Notes: generated by a model from the sequence alone, not told the origin. DNA of 64,000 nt from Goleter apudmare HA4340-LM2 (GCA_019359495.1 JAHHHF010000081.1:1-64000), one strand, 5' to 3'; positions 33,041-43,273 are shown, counted from the first letter of the stretch. A program made the numbers and translations.

Positions 33041-33287
33041 ACAGCCGCCAACTAGCAAGGTTGTTCCATTCACAGGTGAATTTTTTTACCCACAACCTGA
33101 CCCTACACCACAGCCAGCGACGGGAAACTTATCAGCATTCATGGTCCTGATTATTGCAGCGCTGGCAGGCGGGTTAGCAATTGGAGCTATCGCCACCTAC
33201 CAACGCGCCGACCAAACAGAACTGAGGCAACTGCAAGCCGAAAGGCAACAGCTGCAACAGGTAAAACAGAACGTTTGTACTCAATGA
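33024..33287 (+). CDS. Single-TM protein with coiled-coil tail (copy 2)
   Basis: Same as 15018-15281. Confidence 0.75.
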   Translation: MMNKAKQPPTSKVVPFTGEFFYPQPDPTPQPATGNLSAFMVLIIAALAGGLAIGAIATYQRADQTELRQLQAERQQLQQVKQNVCTQ

Positions 33288-33294
33288 GGTAAAC

Positions 33295-33804
33295 ATGGGA
33301 GTTTTAGCAAGAATCACTAGCAGCACTCAAAAAAAAGGCGGTGAATCAAACTCACTCGCCACCGGAACACACGCCATAGATAAAGATAAGGTGTTGGCTG
33401 CAACAGACCCAACCGTTATTAACCCACTGCAAACAGGTACTTGGGAAACTATTCGGACTGCTCCAGTTAATCACACCCCGCGTTACTTCAACAAGGCAGA
33501 AGCCGACGCACTCAAAGCCACTGCAACGCGATCGCAACAGGAGGCAAGACAAACAAAACGCGCTTACAAGTCACTCAAGAAGATTGAAAACGCAGACGCT
33601 CAAGTTCATGCAGCCCATCGGGGGTACATTCGTGGTGTTGCCGACAGTGAGCTAGTCAAAAAACGTTCAGATGCAGCAACCGCCCGACATCTCCATGCAC
33701 TTAGACCAGAATACGCCCGCATGGGAGCAGGGCTAGACCGTGCCGAAAATAACGCAAACGCACGGATTGCCGAAATCAAAGCCAAAGTGAAGAGTAACTA
33801 CTAA
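33295..33804 (+). CDS. Basic helical element protein (copy 2)
   Basis: Same as 15289-15798. Confidence 0.75.
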   Translation: MGVLARITSSTQKKGGESNSLATGTHAIDKDKVLAATDPTVINPLQTGTWETIRTAPVNHTPRYFNKAEADALKATATRSQQEARQTKRAYKSLKKIENADAQVHAAHRGYIRGVADSELVKKRSDAATARHLHALRPEYARMGAGLDRAENNANARIAEIKAKVKSNY

Positions 33805-34076
33805 TGGCAAGAGCGATACACCTGGGGGCATGGTTTTTAACCGGGTGTATCGCTTCTAGCTTTGTGGCGTGGCTAGGGGCGATACATCCGGCATTACTAC
33901 GAGTCATGTGGGTGATTTACATTGTTGCGGCGGCGGCGCTGGTGCTGGCACTCGTGACCGATGATGCAGTGCGAGTGTTTCTCAAACTAGGTGAACAAGA
34001 TTACTACGCGCTACTAATTGCGATCGCATCAGCGATAATTCTGGGGGGAATTTTGCAATGGTTAATCGGTGGATGA
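33804..34076 (+). CDS. Three-helix membrane protein (copy 2)
   Basis: Same as 15798-16070. Confidence 0.78.
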   Translation: MARAIHLGAWFLTGCIASSFVAWLGAIHPALLRVMWVIYIVAAAALVLALVTDDAVRVFLKLGEQDYYALLIAIASAIILGGILQWLIGG

Positions 34077-34597
34077 AAACAAATTGCCTTATGGCTAGCG
34101 CCGCGTCCTTGTGGTTAGCGGCACTCTCTCCCATGCCAGTAATTGGTAAGGGAATTTCCTATGGCTTGGCATTGGTGACTTCAGTGCAACTAGTGCAAGA
34201 ATCCAGACGGCTCATGGTGCAAGATGCCCGCCGCGCTGCCCTAAATGCCGTCAACCAAGAACTCGAACAGACAGAAATTGCACTGCATCACTGGCAACAA
34301 GAAGAATCGCTTAAAGAGGTTTACGGAGCAACAGCGACTTACCCGCCGGAAGTCAAGCAGGAGTTAACCGAATCGCTGGAACACTTATATAAAGAGCCAA
34401 GTGCAGATCACCCACAGGAAACTTACACTTCCACTTCCCACACAAAAGCTTTTTATTTGGCTGTGAAGTCACTTTTGGATGCCAAGGGAGAGACGTTTGT
34501 GATTGAGCAAATCCTTAAACTTGGGGGTAGGAATTGGGCAGAAGGGAAAGCACACTTGCAACAGATTTTAAATGAGGGGGAAGCTAATGGATGGTGA
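34073..34597 (+). CDS. Membrane-anchored helical protein (copy 2)
   Basis: Same as 16067-16591; 34058 is the alternative start. Confidence 0.75.
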   Translation: MKTNCLMASAASLWLAALSPMPVIGKGISYGLALVTSVQLVQESRRLMVQDARRAALNAVNQELEQTEIALHHWQQEESLKEVYGATATYPPEVKQELTESLEHLYKEPSADHPQETYTSTSHTKAFYLAVKSLLDAKGETFVIEQILKLGGRNWAEGKAHLQQILNEGEANGW

Positions 34598-35009
34598 CAA
34601 ATCCTCAATCATGAGTGAGGAATTAGAGAGAAAACTTTGTTCACTAGCTGAAGAATACGTCGAAAATGAACATTACCGCGTAGGTAGTCACAGTTATGCG
34701 TGGGAAGAAACAGACTATCGCAGCGACCATTTAGACGGAAATGTCGTGTGTGGTGAGTGCCGTCCCAATGATGCACATCATTATTCTTGGTGGGAAGTTG
34801 TCTCCACTGAAATCCTTGATAGTGAAATAAGTGAGTGCAACGATGAAACCGGGGAATATTGCGTTGCTGTTAAGGCTTTGATTGCGGTTAGTTGTGGGGA
34901 TGAAGATGAAGATGTTGACGAAAAGGCAGAACCAGAAGAATGCATAATTTACATTCACATTGAGCGCGATGACGAGGGAGATTTTTGTGTCGTTAGTACA
35001 GAAGAATAG
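34587..35009 (+). CDS. Acidic hypothetical protein (copy 2)
   Basis: Same as 16581-17003. Confidence 0.72.
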   Translation: MDGDKSSIMSEELERKLCSLAEEYVENEHYRVGSHSYAWEETDYRSDHLDGNVVCGECRPNDAHHYSWWEVVSTEILDSEISECNDETGEYCVAVKALIAVSCGDEDEDVDEKAEPEECIIYIHIERDDEGDFCVVSTEE

Positions 35010-36159
35010 CGATGAAATTGAAACCTTAATATCAGAAGCTAACACCAGACTCAAAGCACAAAACATCGGCATCATTATAGATTGCAAAGGCTCATTTTTA
35101 AGACTACGGGGACTATTCCCCAAAAAGCCAGGTTCCCCCGATACAGGACTCACAAGCCAACGCATTAGCTTAAAAATTCGTGCCACAGCAAGCGGAGTCA
35201 AAGCAGCAGAGAAACAAGCTCTAAAAATTCGGTTATCCTTGGATGCAGGCGATTTTGATTGGTCGTCGTATTCTTCCAAAAATTCAATCATTACTCGAAA
35301 TTACGCAAACCAAACCCCTCGCACAATCAGCGAGTGGGTTTCTTTATTTGAGGTTGATTATTTTCAAAGAAGACGCACAGATCAGCAAACTTTAACCACC
35401 TGGCGCACTGAATACGGCATGGTGTTCAAGCGTCTCCCCTCAGAGGCAACCTTGACATCAGAATTATTGCTGCAAACTATCCTCGCTACTCCCCCAGATA
35501 CCAAAACCCGCAAGCGATTTTGTATTTGCCTCGGCGCGATCGCCAAATTTGCTGGCATTCCTTTAGATACTGGGCAACTCAAAGGCAACTACAACCCCAA
35601 GCGAGTTGCACCCCGCCAAATTCCAGATGATCAAGTGATTGTTGAGTGGTATTACAAAATTCCTTCTGCTCCCTGGCGTTGGGTCTACGGCATGATTGCT
35701 ACTTATGGCCTTCGCAATCATGAAGTATTTCGCCTGGATTTGGAGGCATTTGAGGGTAGCCACATTTGCACGGTGCTGGAAGGTAAAACCGGGAATCGGC
35801 GCGTGTGGCCGTTTCATTTGGAATGGGTGGAAGAATTTCAATTGCACTTCCCCCAATTACCCGCCGTCAATTTGGAGCGCTCGAATGCCAGCTTGGGGGG
35901 AGACGTAAGCCAAATGTTTCGGCGAGTGGGTATAAACTTCCCTGCCTACAATCTACGCCACGCTTGGGCAATCAGAACATTAGAGTATGGCTTGCAAGTT
36001 TCTCTGGCAGCCCAGCAGATGGGGCACTCGCAACAAGTGCATAGTGAGTTGTATCATCATTGGATAACAGAAAAACAACACCAACGCGCTTTTGAGCAGT
36101 TGCTTAAACGCTCAGATCGCCCCCGTCCCCCAGTAGTCAATCCCGACAATCCCCTATAA
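34987..36159 (+). CDS. int: Tyrosine recombinase / integrase (copy 2)
   Basis: Same as 16981-18153, adjacent to the chromosomal-side att core. Confidence 0.93.
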   Translation: MSLVQKNSDEIETLISEANTRLKAQNIGIIIDCKGSFLRLRGLFPKKPGSPDTGLTSQRISLKIRATASGVKAAEKQALKIRLSLDAGDFDWSSYSSKNSIITRNYANQTPRTISEWVSLFEVDYFQRRRTDQQTLTTWRTEYGMVFKRLPSEATLTSELLLQTILATPPDTKTRKRFCICLGAIAKFAGIPLDTGQLKGNYNPKRVAPRQIPDDQVIVEWYYKIPSAPWRWVYGMIATYGLRNHEVFRLDLEAFEGSHICTVLEGKTGNRRVWPFHLEWVEEFQLHFPQLPAVNLERSNASLGGDVSQMFRRVGINFPAYNLRHAWAIRTLEYGLQVSLAAQQMGHSQQVHSELYHHWITEKQHQRAFEQLLKRSDRPRPPVVNPDNPL

Positions 36160-36259
36160 CTAAGCTTTATATATACCTGATGCCAGTAAAACCCCACTCA
36201 CACAAGGATTACAGCCTAAATATTGTCAACAATGGGCAAAAATCAAAAGTTGACTTTGT
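36160..36259. other. Integrase-to-att spacer (copy 2)
   Basis: Same sequence as 18154-18253. Confidence 0.4.
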
Positions 36260-36320
36260 GGACTGAAAATCCTCGTGTCACGAGTTCAAGTCTCGTTCCT
36301 GGCATCCAATCAAGACAAGC
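36260..36320 (+). repeat. att core, copy 3 (element/chromosome boundary)
   Basis: Same 61 bp as the other two cores. After 36320 the sequence diverges (AATCCAGCCC instead of TATCTAGCCT), marking the end of the element and the start of chromosome. Confidence 0.92.
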
Positions 36321-36325
36321 AATCC

Positions 36326-36358
36326 AGCCCGCTAGATAGATAGATAACCTAGTGGGCT
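36326..36358 (+). terminator. Hairpin, likely original tRNA-Phe terminator
   Basis: AGCCCGCTAG (36326-36335) pairs with CTAGTGGGCT (36349-36358, one G-U) around a TAGA-repeat loop. It lies just beyond the att core, where the terminator of the uninterrupted tRNA gene would be. The T-tract is weak. Confidence 0.5.
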
Positions 36359-36956
36359 AGTTGTTGAGATTGATCGTTTTCTGCCACAGTACCAATCTAT
36401 AGATCGCGTTGATTCATATACCCTGGGGAACTGTAGAGGCTTTTCTGTCCAAATTCCTGACTTTTTGTAGCCTGGAATTTAGAAATCCCGGATTTATAGC
36501 GGTTTTCAGACGAGTGAAGTACAGTTTTAAATCGCAAAACCCGTAGGGGTTTCCCCGCCCTTGATTGTGTTGCGTTCAACTCAATAAAAAGAAAGGTTAA
36601 ATCCTGCATATCGCTATCCCAATCTCTGGAAGCAGGATTTAGCCCCATTGGCACAAAAGGTTTATTGCCATTTTCTAAGTCATCTTCACTCTAACACAGA
36701 CTTATTGATATTTAATAGCAATTTTGGAACTCAAATCCCTCCAAATTGCAGTTCTGTGCAACAGCAAATACCCTGAAAAACCAAGTTACAAGAGCTTTTT
36801 CGAGATCCGACATCTAATCTTTACAAAAAGTTACGTTAAACAAGTGATAAAGACTTTCAATAATTCTGCTACGATATTCCCAGACTTATTGAGATAGATA
36901 TTCAATAGAATATTGATTATTCTCAGCCATTGCAAAATTTCTTAAGAGGTAATGCC
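36359..36956. other. Intergenic region upstream of the antenna operon
   Basis: About 600 bp. A minus-strand 85-codon frame (36397-36654) resembles the low-complexity predicted ORFs scattered in Nostoc genomes and is not called. The right 130 bp is AT-rich and should hold the promoter of the antenna operon. It contains AGATATTCAATA at 36896-36907, also present upstream of isiA at 40985-40996, in a dyad-like AT-rich context that could be a Fur site. Confidence 0.45.
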
Positions 36957-37985
36957 GTGACAAGCATGGCTATGCAAACTCCACAGTCGATTCCCTGGTG
37001 GTCAGGAAACGCCCGGTTAACAGATCTCTCAGGACGACTTTTGGGTGCTCACGTTGCCCACGCCGGGTTAATTGTCCTCTGGGCTGGAGCTACCACTCTA
37101 TTTGAAATTGCCCACTTTAGCATCTCCCAACCCATGTACCAACAGGGGCTGATTCTATTACCCCACCTCGCTGCCCTCGGTTGGGGCGTCGGTAGTGGCG
37201 GACAGGTGATAGATACCCATCCCTACTTTGTCATCGGCGTCTTACATCTGATTAGCTCGGCTTTTCTGGGGTTGGGCGGCATTTTTCATGCCCTACGCGG
37301 GCCAGCCATTTTAGAAGACAAATTTCCCTTCTTTGGCTACCGTTGGCAAGATGCCGATAAAATGACCACAATCTTGGGCATCCACCTAGTTTTGTTGGGT
37401 TTGGGCGCTGGCTTACTGGTGGCGAAAGCCATGTTTTTTGGTGGTTTGTACGACTCGATCATCGGTGAAGTGCGGGTAATAGCTCACCCAACATTGAACC
37501 CCAGTATAATTTTTGGCTACTTATTTGGTGGGAGTAAGTACTGGATTGCGGGAGTCAACAACCTAGAAGACGTGATTGGTGGTCACATTTGGGTCAGTCT
37601 GCTGTGTATTGCTGGTGGTATCTGGCACATTGTTACTCAACCCTTGGAGTTAGCCAAACGGCTGTTGATTTGGTCAGGGGAAGCATACCTCTCATACAGC
37701 TTGGGTGCTTTGGCTTTAATGAGTTTGGTTGCTGCTTACTTTGTCTCTGTTAACACACTGGTTTATCCAGTTGAATTTTACGGTTCAGCATTAAGTATAG
37801 GGTTTGACCGCTTTCCTTACTTCCAAAGTGGAGATTTAATTTCCTCCCGCGTTTGGCTAGCCAATACTCACTTCTGGCTCGGTTTCTTCTTCCTCCAAGG
37901 ACACCTTTGGCACGCCTTGCGCGCAGCTGGCTTTGACTTCCGCCTTGGTAAAGTCGTGCATTCAACTCCCACAGAGGTAATGTAA
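36957..37985 (+). CDS. CP43'-like chlorophyll-binding antenna protein (342 aa)
   Basis: This is a six-helix chlorophyll a antenna of the IsiA/Pcb (CP43') family in the thylakoid membrane. Family signatures are [43 protein letters not shown] and [11 protein letters not shown], with His ligands in the helices; the large lumenal loop of CP43 is absent. GTG 36957 follows AAGAGG and gives the usual 342 residues. ATG 36966 is the alternative. It is followed two bases later by the next antenna gene, so the two are co-transcribed. It is more divergent than the canonical IsiA at 41194. Confidence 0.9.
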   Translation: MTSMAMQTPQSIPWWSGNARLTDLSGRLLGAHVAHAGLIVLWAGATTLFEIAHFSISQPMYQQGLILLPHLAALGWGVGSGGQVIDTHPYFVIGVLHLISSAFLGLGGIFHALRGPAILEDKFPFFGYRWQDADKMTTILGIHLVLLGLGAGLLVAKAMFFGGLYDSIIGEVRVIAHPTLNPSIIFGYLFGGSKYWIAGVNNLEDVIGGHIWVSLLCIAGGIWHIVTQPLELAKRLLIWSGEAYLSYSLGALALMSLVAAYFVSVNTLVYPVEFYGSALSIGFDRFPYFQSGDLISSRVWLANTHFWLGFFFLQGHLWHALRAAGFDFRLGKVVHSTPTEVM

Positions 37986-37987
37986 CA

Positions 37988-39424
37988 ATGGCAACTGCAA
38001 CCATAACAACATCCAAGGAATTTAGTTGGTGGGCAGGCAATGCCCGATTTATCAACCTTTCAGGTAAGCTCTTGGGCGCTCATGTTGCCCATGCTGGGTT
38101 AATTGCCCTCTGGGCAGGTGCCATGACCCTATTTGAAATCACCAAATATGACCCATCCCAACCCATGTATCAGCAGGGGTTAATCTTATTGCCCCACTTA
38201 GCCACCCTGGGATTTGGTGTTGGTAATGGTGGGCAAATTATTGATACCTATCCCTACTTTGTTATTGGCGTTTTGCATTTAATCAGTTCCGCCGTGTTGG
38301 GTGCTGGTGGTATTTACCATGCGCTCCTTGGCCCGGAAGTATTACCAAAAAACCAGACATTCCTGGGTTCTTTCGACTACGACTGGCAAGATGAAGACAA
38401 AATGACCACCATCATCGGCATTCATCTTGTTCTGTTGGGTTTGGGGGCTTGGTTATTGGTCGGGAAGGCTATGTTTTGGGGTGGTCTTTACGACCCAGCC
38501 ACAGAAACTGTCAGACTGATTACCGAACCCACATTCAACTCAGCACGGATATTTGGCTATCTCTTCGGAGCCTTTGGTAAAGAAGGTATGGCCGCCGTTA
38601 ACAATTTAGAAGATGTGGTGGGCGGACATATCTGGGTAGGATTACTCTGCGTTGCTGGCGGATTATGGCACATCTTCACCAAGCCTTTTAACTGGGCAAA
38701 AAGCATCCTCATTTGGTCTGGAGAAGCTTACTTGTCTTACAGTTTAGGCGCTCTGGCTTACATGGGTTGTTTGGCAGCCTACTTTGTCACAGTTAATGAT
38801 ACGGTTTATCCCACAGTCTTTTATGGCCCAGTCGGACTGAGTGTGGCGGCGTCGGGAGAACCAACAGTCCGCACTTGGTTAGCAACTAGTCACTTGGCGT
38901 TGGCAATTGTATTTTTAGCTGGTCATATTTGGCACGCTTTGAGGGCGCGTGTTATTGCTGCGGGGTTAGATTTTCAGCAAGGTGTTGTCAACTATGGTAG
39001 TACACCAGAAGTTGGTAATCTCGATACTCCCATCAATGCTTCTGCTTTAACTCAAACTTGGGTGCAGAATCTGCCAATTTACCGTCAGGGATTATCTCCT
39101 TTACGACGGGGGTTAGAAATTGGCATGGCACATGGTTATTTTTTGTTAGGCCCCTTCGTCAAACTCGGCCCCCTACGAGATACAGAATTAGCAAACTTGG
39201 CTGGACTGGCTGCCACAATTGGTTTGCTGTTTATTTTGTCTGTTTGTCTGGTGATGTATGCCAATGCATCCTTCAAAGATGGCAAAGTTGCTCTAGGTGA
39301 GTTACCCCAAAACATGAAAACAGCAAAATCTTGGAGTGAATTTAATACCGGCTGGACAGTTGGTAGCTGTGGCGGTGCGTTTTTTGCTTTTCTGTTGTTA
39401 AAAAACAGCAGTCTGTTTTTCTAA
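37988..39424 (+). CDS. CP43'-like antenna protein fused to a PsaL-like domain (478 aa)
   Basis: Residues 1-340 form a six-helix CP43'-type antenna ([33 protein letters not shown]). Residues ~345-478 ([40 protein letters not shown], three helices) match PsaL, the photosystem I subunit XI. Such CP43'-PsaL fusions are known in some cyanobacteria (the type called CBPV) and should dock the antenna on photosystem I, possibly replacing PsaL. The ATG lies 2 bp after the previous stop, within the isi-like operon. Confidence 0.93.
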   Translation: MATATITTSKEFSWWAGNARFINLSGKLLGAHVAHAGLIALWAGAMTLFEITKYDPSQPMYQQGLILLPHLATLGFGVGNGGQIIDTYPYFVIGVLHLISSAVLGAGGIYHALLGPEVLPKNQTFLGSFDYDWQDEDKMTTIIGIHLVLLGLGAWLLVGKAMFWGGLYDPATETVRLITEPTFNSARIFGYLFGAFGKEGMAAVNNLEDVVGGHIWVGLLCVAGGLWHIFTKPFNWAKSILIWSGEAYLSYSLGALAYMGCLAAYFVTVNDTVYPTVFYGPVGLSVAASGEPTVRTWLATSHLALAIVFLAGHIWHALRARVIAAGLDFQQGVVNYGSTPEVGNLDTPINASALTQTWVQNLPIYRQGLSPLRRGLEIGMAHGYFLLGPFVKLGPLRDTELANLAGLAATIGLLFILSVCLVMYANASFKDGKVALGELPQNMKTAKSWSEFNTGWTVGSCGGAFFAFLLLKNSSLFF

Positions 39425-39475
39425 AGTCTTCTCCGAACCTTTTATCTATCAACAAGTGCAATTTTAGGAATCAAG

Positions 39476-39988
39476 ATGGCAAAGAAAATAGGTTTGTTCT
39501 ACGGTACTCAAACTGGTAATACAGAAGCTGATGCGGAAAAAATTCGGGATGAATTTGGTGGTGATACTGTAACCCTACATCCAATTTATGAGGCCGATGC
39601 TGAAACTTTTGCTCAGTACGAATTACTGATTATTGGTTCTCCGACATGGGATATTGGTCAACTTCAGAGTGATTGGGAGAGCTTTTTTCCTGAACTTGAT
39701 GAAATAGATTTTAGTGGTAAGTTAGTTGCCTATTTTGGGGATGGAGATCAATACGGCTATGCCGATAACTTCCAAGATGCGATGGGAATTCTGGAAGAAA
39801 AGATTTCCCAAAAGGGCGGTAAAACAGTAGGCTATTGGCCGACAGATGGATATGATTTTCAGGAATCTAGAGCGGTGCAAAGTGGTAAGTTTGTGGGGCT
39901 AGCACTGGATAGCGGTGGTCAATCTGACCTCACAGACGATCGCATTAAAACTTGGGTGGCTCAGTTAAAGACAGAATTTGGCTTGTAG
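39476..39988 (+). CDS. isiB: Flavodoxin
   Basis: This 170-residue FMN protein replaces ferredoxin as electron carrier from photosystem I under iron limitation. The FMN phosphate loop is GTQTGNTE (residues 10-17); isoalloxazine-stacking loops include SPTWDIGQLQSDW (Trp57) and GDGDQYGYADNF (Tyr94). It is a long-chain flavodoxin by the 20-residue insertion in the last strand. It lies 51 bp downstream of the PsaL-fusion antenna gene and so is probably part of the iron-stress operon. Confidence 0.97.
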   Translation: MAKKIGLFYGTQTGNTEADAEKIRDEFGGDTVTLHPIYEADAETFAQYELLIIGSPTWDIGQLQSDWESFFPELDEIDFSGKLVAYFGDGDQYGYADNFQDAMGILEEKISQKGGKTVGYWPTDGYDFQESRAVQSGKFVGLALDSGGQSDLTDDRIKTWVAQLKTEFGL

Positions 39989-39995
39989 GGATGAA

Positions 39996-40015
39996 GGGCG
40001 TACATGAGTACGCCC
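39996..40015. terminator. Short perfect hairpin after isiB
   Basis: GGGCGTAC-ATGA-GTACGCCC, 8-bp stem and 4-nt loop, eight bases after the isiB stop. There is no T-tract, so it may be an attenuator or an RNA-stability element before the IsiC-like gene. Confidence 0.5.
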
Positions 40016-40062
40016 TGATTGAGAATTGCTCACCGATAATTTATCAAGTCTGAGAGATATTG

Positions 40063-40821
40063 ATGTCTGACTCATTTGATTTGCTGTGGTTAAGTGCCAG
40101 TCCTAGCTTGCAACGATTTGATCAACCCCTACTTAAATACTTGTCTGGTTTTGTCAGCATTGCCCAGTGGGAGTATCAGCAAACTCCGGACGAAGCCAGT
40201 TCTATAGATCAAGCGGTGGATTTGTTATCAGAATTTGTCGAACAGTCTCCCCAACCTCTGCATCTAGGAGGACATGGTGTGAGTGGTGCGATCGCTCTCA
40301 TCTTTGCGCGGCGATACCCCGAAAAAGTGCGATCGCTCACTCTTCTAGCTGTCGCTACTCAACCCGCAAATATCTGGCACGCTCACTACTACGTGCAACG
40401 ACAACTGTTTAGCATCAGTAGGGAACAGGTTTTAGCAAGCAATGTTCGCAGTCTCTTTGGTAGCCAACCACCCCACACCACTAAAAAATTATTAGCTGCC
40501 TTAGATAAAGACTTAGAACAATCTCCTTCTCCCCATTCCCTTTTCAAGCTAGCTCATTTACCTAAAGGTGGAGTTTCTATGCCCATGATGGTATGTGGTA
40601 GCAAAACAGATCCAATAGTCAATTCATCTACATTACAAGACTGGCTGAATTGGTTTAAACCAGAAGATATTATCTGGGAATGCCCCAAAGGATATCATTT
40701 CTTTCATTACTTCTATCCCCAACAAGTTGGTGAGCAAATGTTGAGTTTTTGGCAACGCCAATATACACAGTTAGTCATAGCTTCTACACTATCTTCTAAC
40801 TATATACAGTCACAAATTTAA
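40063..40821 (+). CDS. isiC: IsiC-like alpha/beta hydrolase-fold protein (252 aa)
   Basis: The protein is homologous to the third gene of the isiABC operon, an alpha/beta hydrolase-fold protein of unknown substrate. The position of the nucleophile elbow reads LGGHGVSGAIAL; in ordinary members this is GHSxGG, so the serine appears replaced by glycine. Asp (SKTDPIV) and His (KGYHFFHYF) of the triad region are present. ATG 40063 is used rather than the preceding TTG. It is likely co-regulated with isiB, but the hairpin between them may reduce read-through. Confidence 0.8.
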   Translation: MSDSFDLLWLSASPSLQRFDQPLLKYLSGFVSIAQWEYQQTPDEASSIDQAVDLLSEFVEQSPQPLHLGGHGVSGAIALIFARRYPEKVRSLTLLAVATQPANIWHAHYYVQRQLFSISREQVLASNVRSLFGSQPPHTTKKLLAALDKDLEQSPSPHSLFKLAHLPKGGVSMPMMVCGSKTDPIVNSSTLQDWLNWFKPEDIIWECPKGYHFFHYFYPQQVGEQMLSFWQRQYTQLVIASTLSSNYIQSQI

Positions 40822-41193
40822 TTCCTTAATATCATCTTTCTATCTTTGTAAACTAGACCCTTAACTATTAGTTATCGGGTCATGTTTTGCTGTGTTTATA
40901 CTTAATTTATCTGGGATTATTTGCCATTATTAATATTTGTAAATAACATAACTATTTAAGAAATATTTTCAATAAAGTAGATGCAGATATTCAATAATTA
41001 ACGAGTAGAGGCATAGGTGAGAGCCTACTCTAAGAGAACGCCTTACGGCGAACCCATAGGGTATAGTTGTCATCCCATGCCAAGCATTCAGCAAACAATT
41101 CTCCTCCCTTAACAACCATTCAACTCAAGCCTCTTGCTGATAGCTATCCATAATTATTGAGTATTTATCTCAACAAACTACAGTATCCAGACA
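40822..41193. promoter_or_regulatory. isiA upstream region
   Basis: About 370 bp, AT-rich. It contains AGATATTCAATA at 40985-40996, shared with the upstream region of the first antenna operon, and a palindromic interspersed repeat of Nostoc type at about 41021-41060 (GAACGCCTTACGGCGAAC). An iron-responsive promoter is expected; exact boxes are not certain. Confidence 0.45.
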
Positions 41194-42228
41194 ATGCAGA
41201 CATACGGTAATTCCAACGTCAAATATGATTGGTGGGTTGGTAACGCCCGCTTCGCCGACCTCTCTGGCTTATTTATTAGCGCTCATGTCGCCCAAGCCGC
41301 GCTCACTACCCTCTGGGCGGGGGCTTTTACATGGTTTGAACTTTCTCGTTACAACCCCAACATCCCGATGGGTGAACAGGGGCTGATTTTGTTACCCCAT
41401 CTAGCTACCTTGGGCTTTGGAGTAGGCGCAGGTGGTCAGATAGTAGATACTTACTCCTATTTCGTCATTGGTGCTTTGCACTTAATTTCCTCTGCTGTTT
41501 TGGGTGCTGGGGCGCTGTTCCATGCCTTCAAAGCTCCAAAAAACTTAAAAGACGCCACTGGACGCGCTCGCAAATTTCACTTTGAATGGGACAATCCTAA
41601 AAAACTCGGCTTCATTTTAGGACACCACTTAATCTTTTTGGGTGTAGCGGCTTTACTACTAGTAGGAAAAGCCATGTTCTGGGGAGGAATTTATGACTCC
41701 ACAATTCACGATGTCCGAATTGTCACCGAACCCACCCTCAACCCATTAGTCATCTATGGCTATCAAACCCACTTTGCTAGCGTTGACAACTTAGAAGATT
41801 TAGTTGGTGGTCATATCTATGTAGGCTTATTGCTCATTGGTGGTGGAATTTGGCATATCCTCATAGAACCTTTACCTTGGGCGAAAAAGCTTTTAATCTT
41901 CTCCGGGGAAGCAATTCTTTCTTATTCTTTAGGCGGTATTGCTTTAGCAGGATTTGTTGCAGCTTATTTTTGTGCAGTTAATACCTTAGCTTATCCCGTG
42001 GAATTTTACGGGCAGGTTTTGGAAGTAAAACTCGGTGTTAGCCCTTATTTTGCCGACACAGTCAAGTTAGCCAACGGTGGTTACAGTCCTAGAGCTTGGT
42101 TAGCAAATGCTCATTTCTTTCTAGCTTTCTTCTTTTTGCAAGGTCATTTGTGGCACGCATTACGAGCCATTGGTGTTGATTTTAGCCAAATTGAAAGAGC
42201 ATTAAATACCATCGGTAGCGAATCGTAA
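41194..42228 (+). CDS. isiA: Iron-stress chlorophyll-binding protein IsiA
   Basis: This is the canonical IsiA (CP43') of 344 residues, which forms chlorophyll-binding rings around photosystem I and quenches excess light under iron starvation. It starts [20 protein letters not shown] and shows the family's helices ([74 protein letters not shown]). It lies alone behind its own long upstream region, unlike the usual isiA-isiB arrangement, because flavodoxin is downstream of two other antenna genes here. Confidence 0.96.
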   Translation: MQTYGNSNVKYDWWVGNARFADLSGLFISAHVAQAALTTLWAGAFTWFELSRYNPNIPMGEQGLILLPHLATLGFGVGAGGQIVDTYSYFVIGALHLISSAVLGAGALFHAFKAPKNLKDATGRARKFHFEWDNPKKLGFILGHHLIFLGVAALLLVGKAMFWGGIYDSTIHDVRIVTEPTLNPLVIYGYQTHFASVDNLEDLVGGHIYVGLLLIGGGIWHILIEPLPWAKKLLIFSGEAILSYSLGGIALAGFVAAYFCAVNTLAYPVEFYGQVLEVKLGVSPYFADTVKLANGGYSPRAWLANAHFFLAFFFLQGHLWHALRAIGVDFSQIERALNTIGSES

Positions 42229-42233
42229 ACGTT

Positions 42234-42262
42234 GTAGAGACGTTGCATTCCAACGTCTCTAC
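42234..42262. repeat. Interspersed hairpin repeat
   Basis: GTAGAGACGTTG-CATTC-CAACGTCTCTAC is a perfect 12-bp stem. This palindrome is a familiar short interspersed repeat of Nostoc/Anabaena genomes. It separates isiA from the fourth antenna gene and may act as a terminator, though there is no T-tract. Confidence 0.75.
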
Positions 42263-42298
42263 GAATATCACCAATTTTGTTAGATAAGGTATTGAATT

Positions 42299-43273
42299 GT
42301 GGCAATTTCTACTGATAGAAGCTTGGCAGCAGATACAAATTTACCGTGGTTGATTGGTAATGCGCGTTTAATTGATTTATCTGGTCAATTATTAGGTGCT
42401 CATGTTGCCCATGCCGGTTTAATTATGTTTTGGGCAGGAGCAACAACAATATCGGAAGTGACACGTTTTGTCCCTGGTGTGCCAATGTATGAGCAAGGGC
42501 TGACTTTGTTACCTCATTTAGCAACTTTGGGTTGGGGTGTAGGCATTGGTGGTGAGGTGGTCAATACCTATCCCTATTTTGTGATTGGTATTTTGCATTT
42601 AGTTGCCTCGGCTGTGTTGGGTGCAGGGGGACTTTTCCATGTATTTCGCGCCCCTAGGATTTTATATAGTGCCGGTGGCTGGGCAGCAAAATTTCACTAT
42701 GAATGGAACGACCCTAAGCAATTGAGCTTAATTTTAGGTCATCACCTGATTGTTCTGGGTTTAGGTGCATTCTTGTTAGTAGGAAAAGCAATGTTTTTGG
42801 GTGGAATTTATGACACCACACTGGGAAATGTGCGCCTAATCACCGAGCCTAATTTAAACCCAGCAACAATATTCGGTTACTTAGTTGGGCTAAAAGATGG
42901 TAGCTGGAATATTTTAGGTATGGCAAGTGTTGACAACTTAGAAGATGTCATCGGTGGTCATATTTGGATTGGTTTAATCCTGATTGCAGGGGGTATATGG
43001 CATATTTTAGTTGAGCCTTTTGGGTGGGCAAGAAGAATTTTACCAATGAATGATGGCGAATATATTCTTGCTTACAGCTTATTAGGTTTAGCTTTAATAG
43101 CTTTCATTTCTGCTGCATTTGTAGGTTGTAACACTACAGTTTTTCCGCCAGAATTTTATGGTTTAGAACGTCAAGGATTAGCCAATATCCAGTTTTTTCT
43201 GGGTGTGTTGGCTTTCTTAGGATACGTTTGGCATACTTGGCGAACCTCTTCACTTCAACAAGCCAATAGTTAA
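42299..43273 (+). CDS. CP43'-like chlorophyll-binding antenna protein (324 aa)
   Basis: The fourth antenna paralogue of the cluster. It has [59 protein letters not shown] and [13 protein letters not shown], and a shortened lumenal loop before the last helix, 20 residues shorter than IsiA. It starts at GTG 42299. Six helices with conserved His ligands are visible. It would add accessory chlorophyll a antenna under iron or light stress. It follows isiA by about 70 bp with a hairpin between. Confidence 0.9.
   Translation: MAISTDRSLAADTNLPWLIGNARLIDLSGQLLGAHVAHAGLIMFWAGATTISEVTRFVPGVPMYEQGLTLLPHLATLGWGVGIGGEVVNTYPYFVIGILHLVASAVLGAGGLFHVFRAPRILYSAGGWAAKFHYEWNDPKQLSLILGHHLIVLGLGAFLLVGKAMFLGGIYDTTLGNVRLITEPNLNPATIFGYLVGLKDGSWNILGMASVDNLEDVIGGHIWIGLILIAGGIWHILVEPFGWARRILPMNDGEYILAYSLLGLALIAFISAAFVGCNTTVFPPEFYGLERQGLANIQFFLGVLAFLGYVWHTWRTSSLQQANS

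Larger units (their letters stand above)
18254..36259. mobile_element. 18,006-bp integrative element, copy 2
   Basis: The gene content, order and predicted proteins match the first copy at an offset of exactly 18,006 bp, down to the 12 minisatellite units. No difference was seen on reading. The copy ends at the third att core (36260). Confidence 0.92.

Noticed and set aside
36397-36654. 85-codon minus-strand frame downstream of the third att core
   Set aside because: Resembles scattered repeat-derived predicted ORFs of Nostoc genomes; no ribosome site or recognisable domain.
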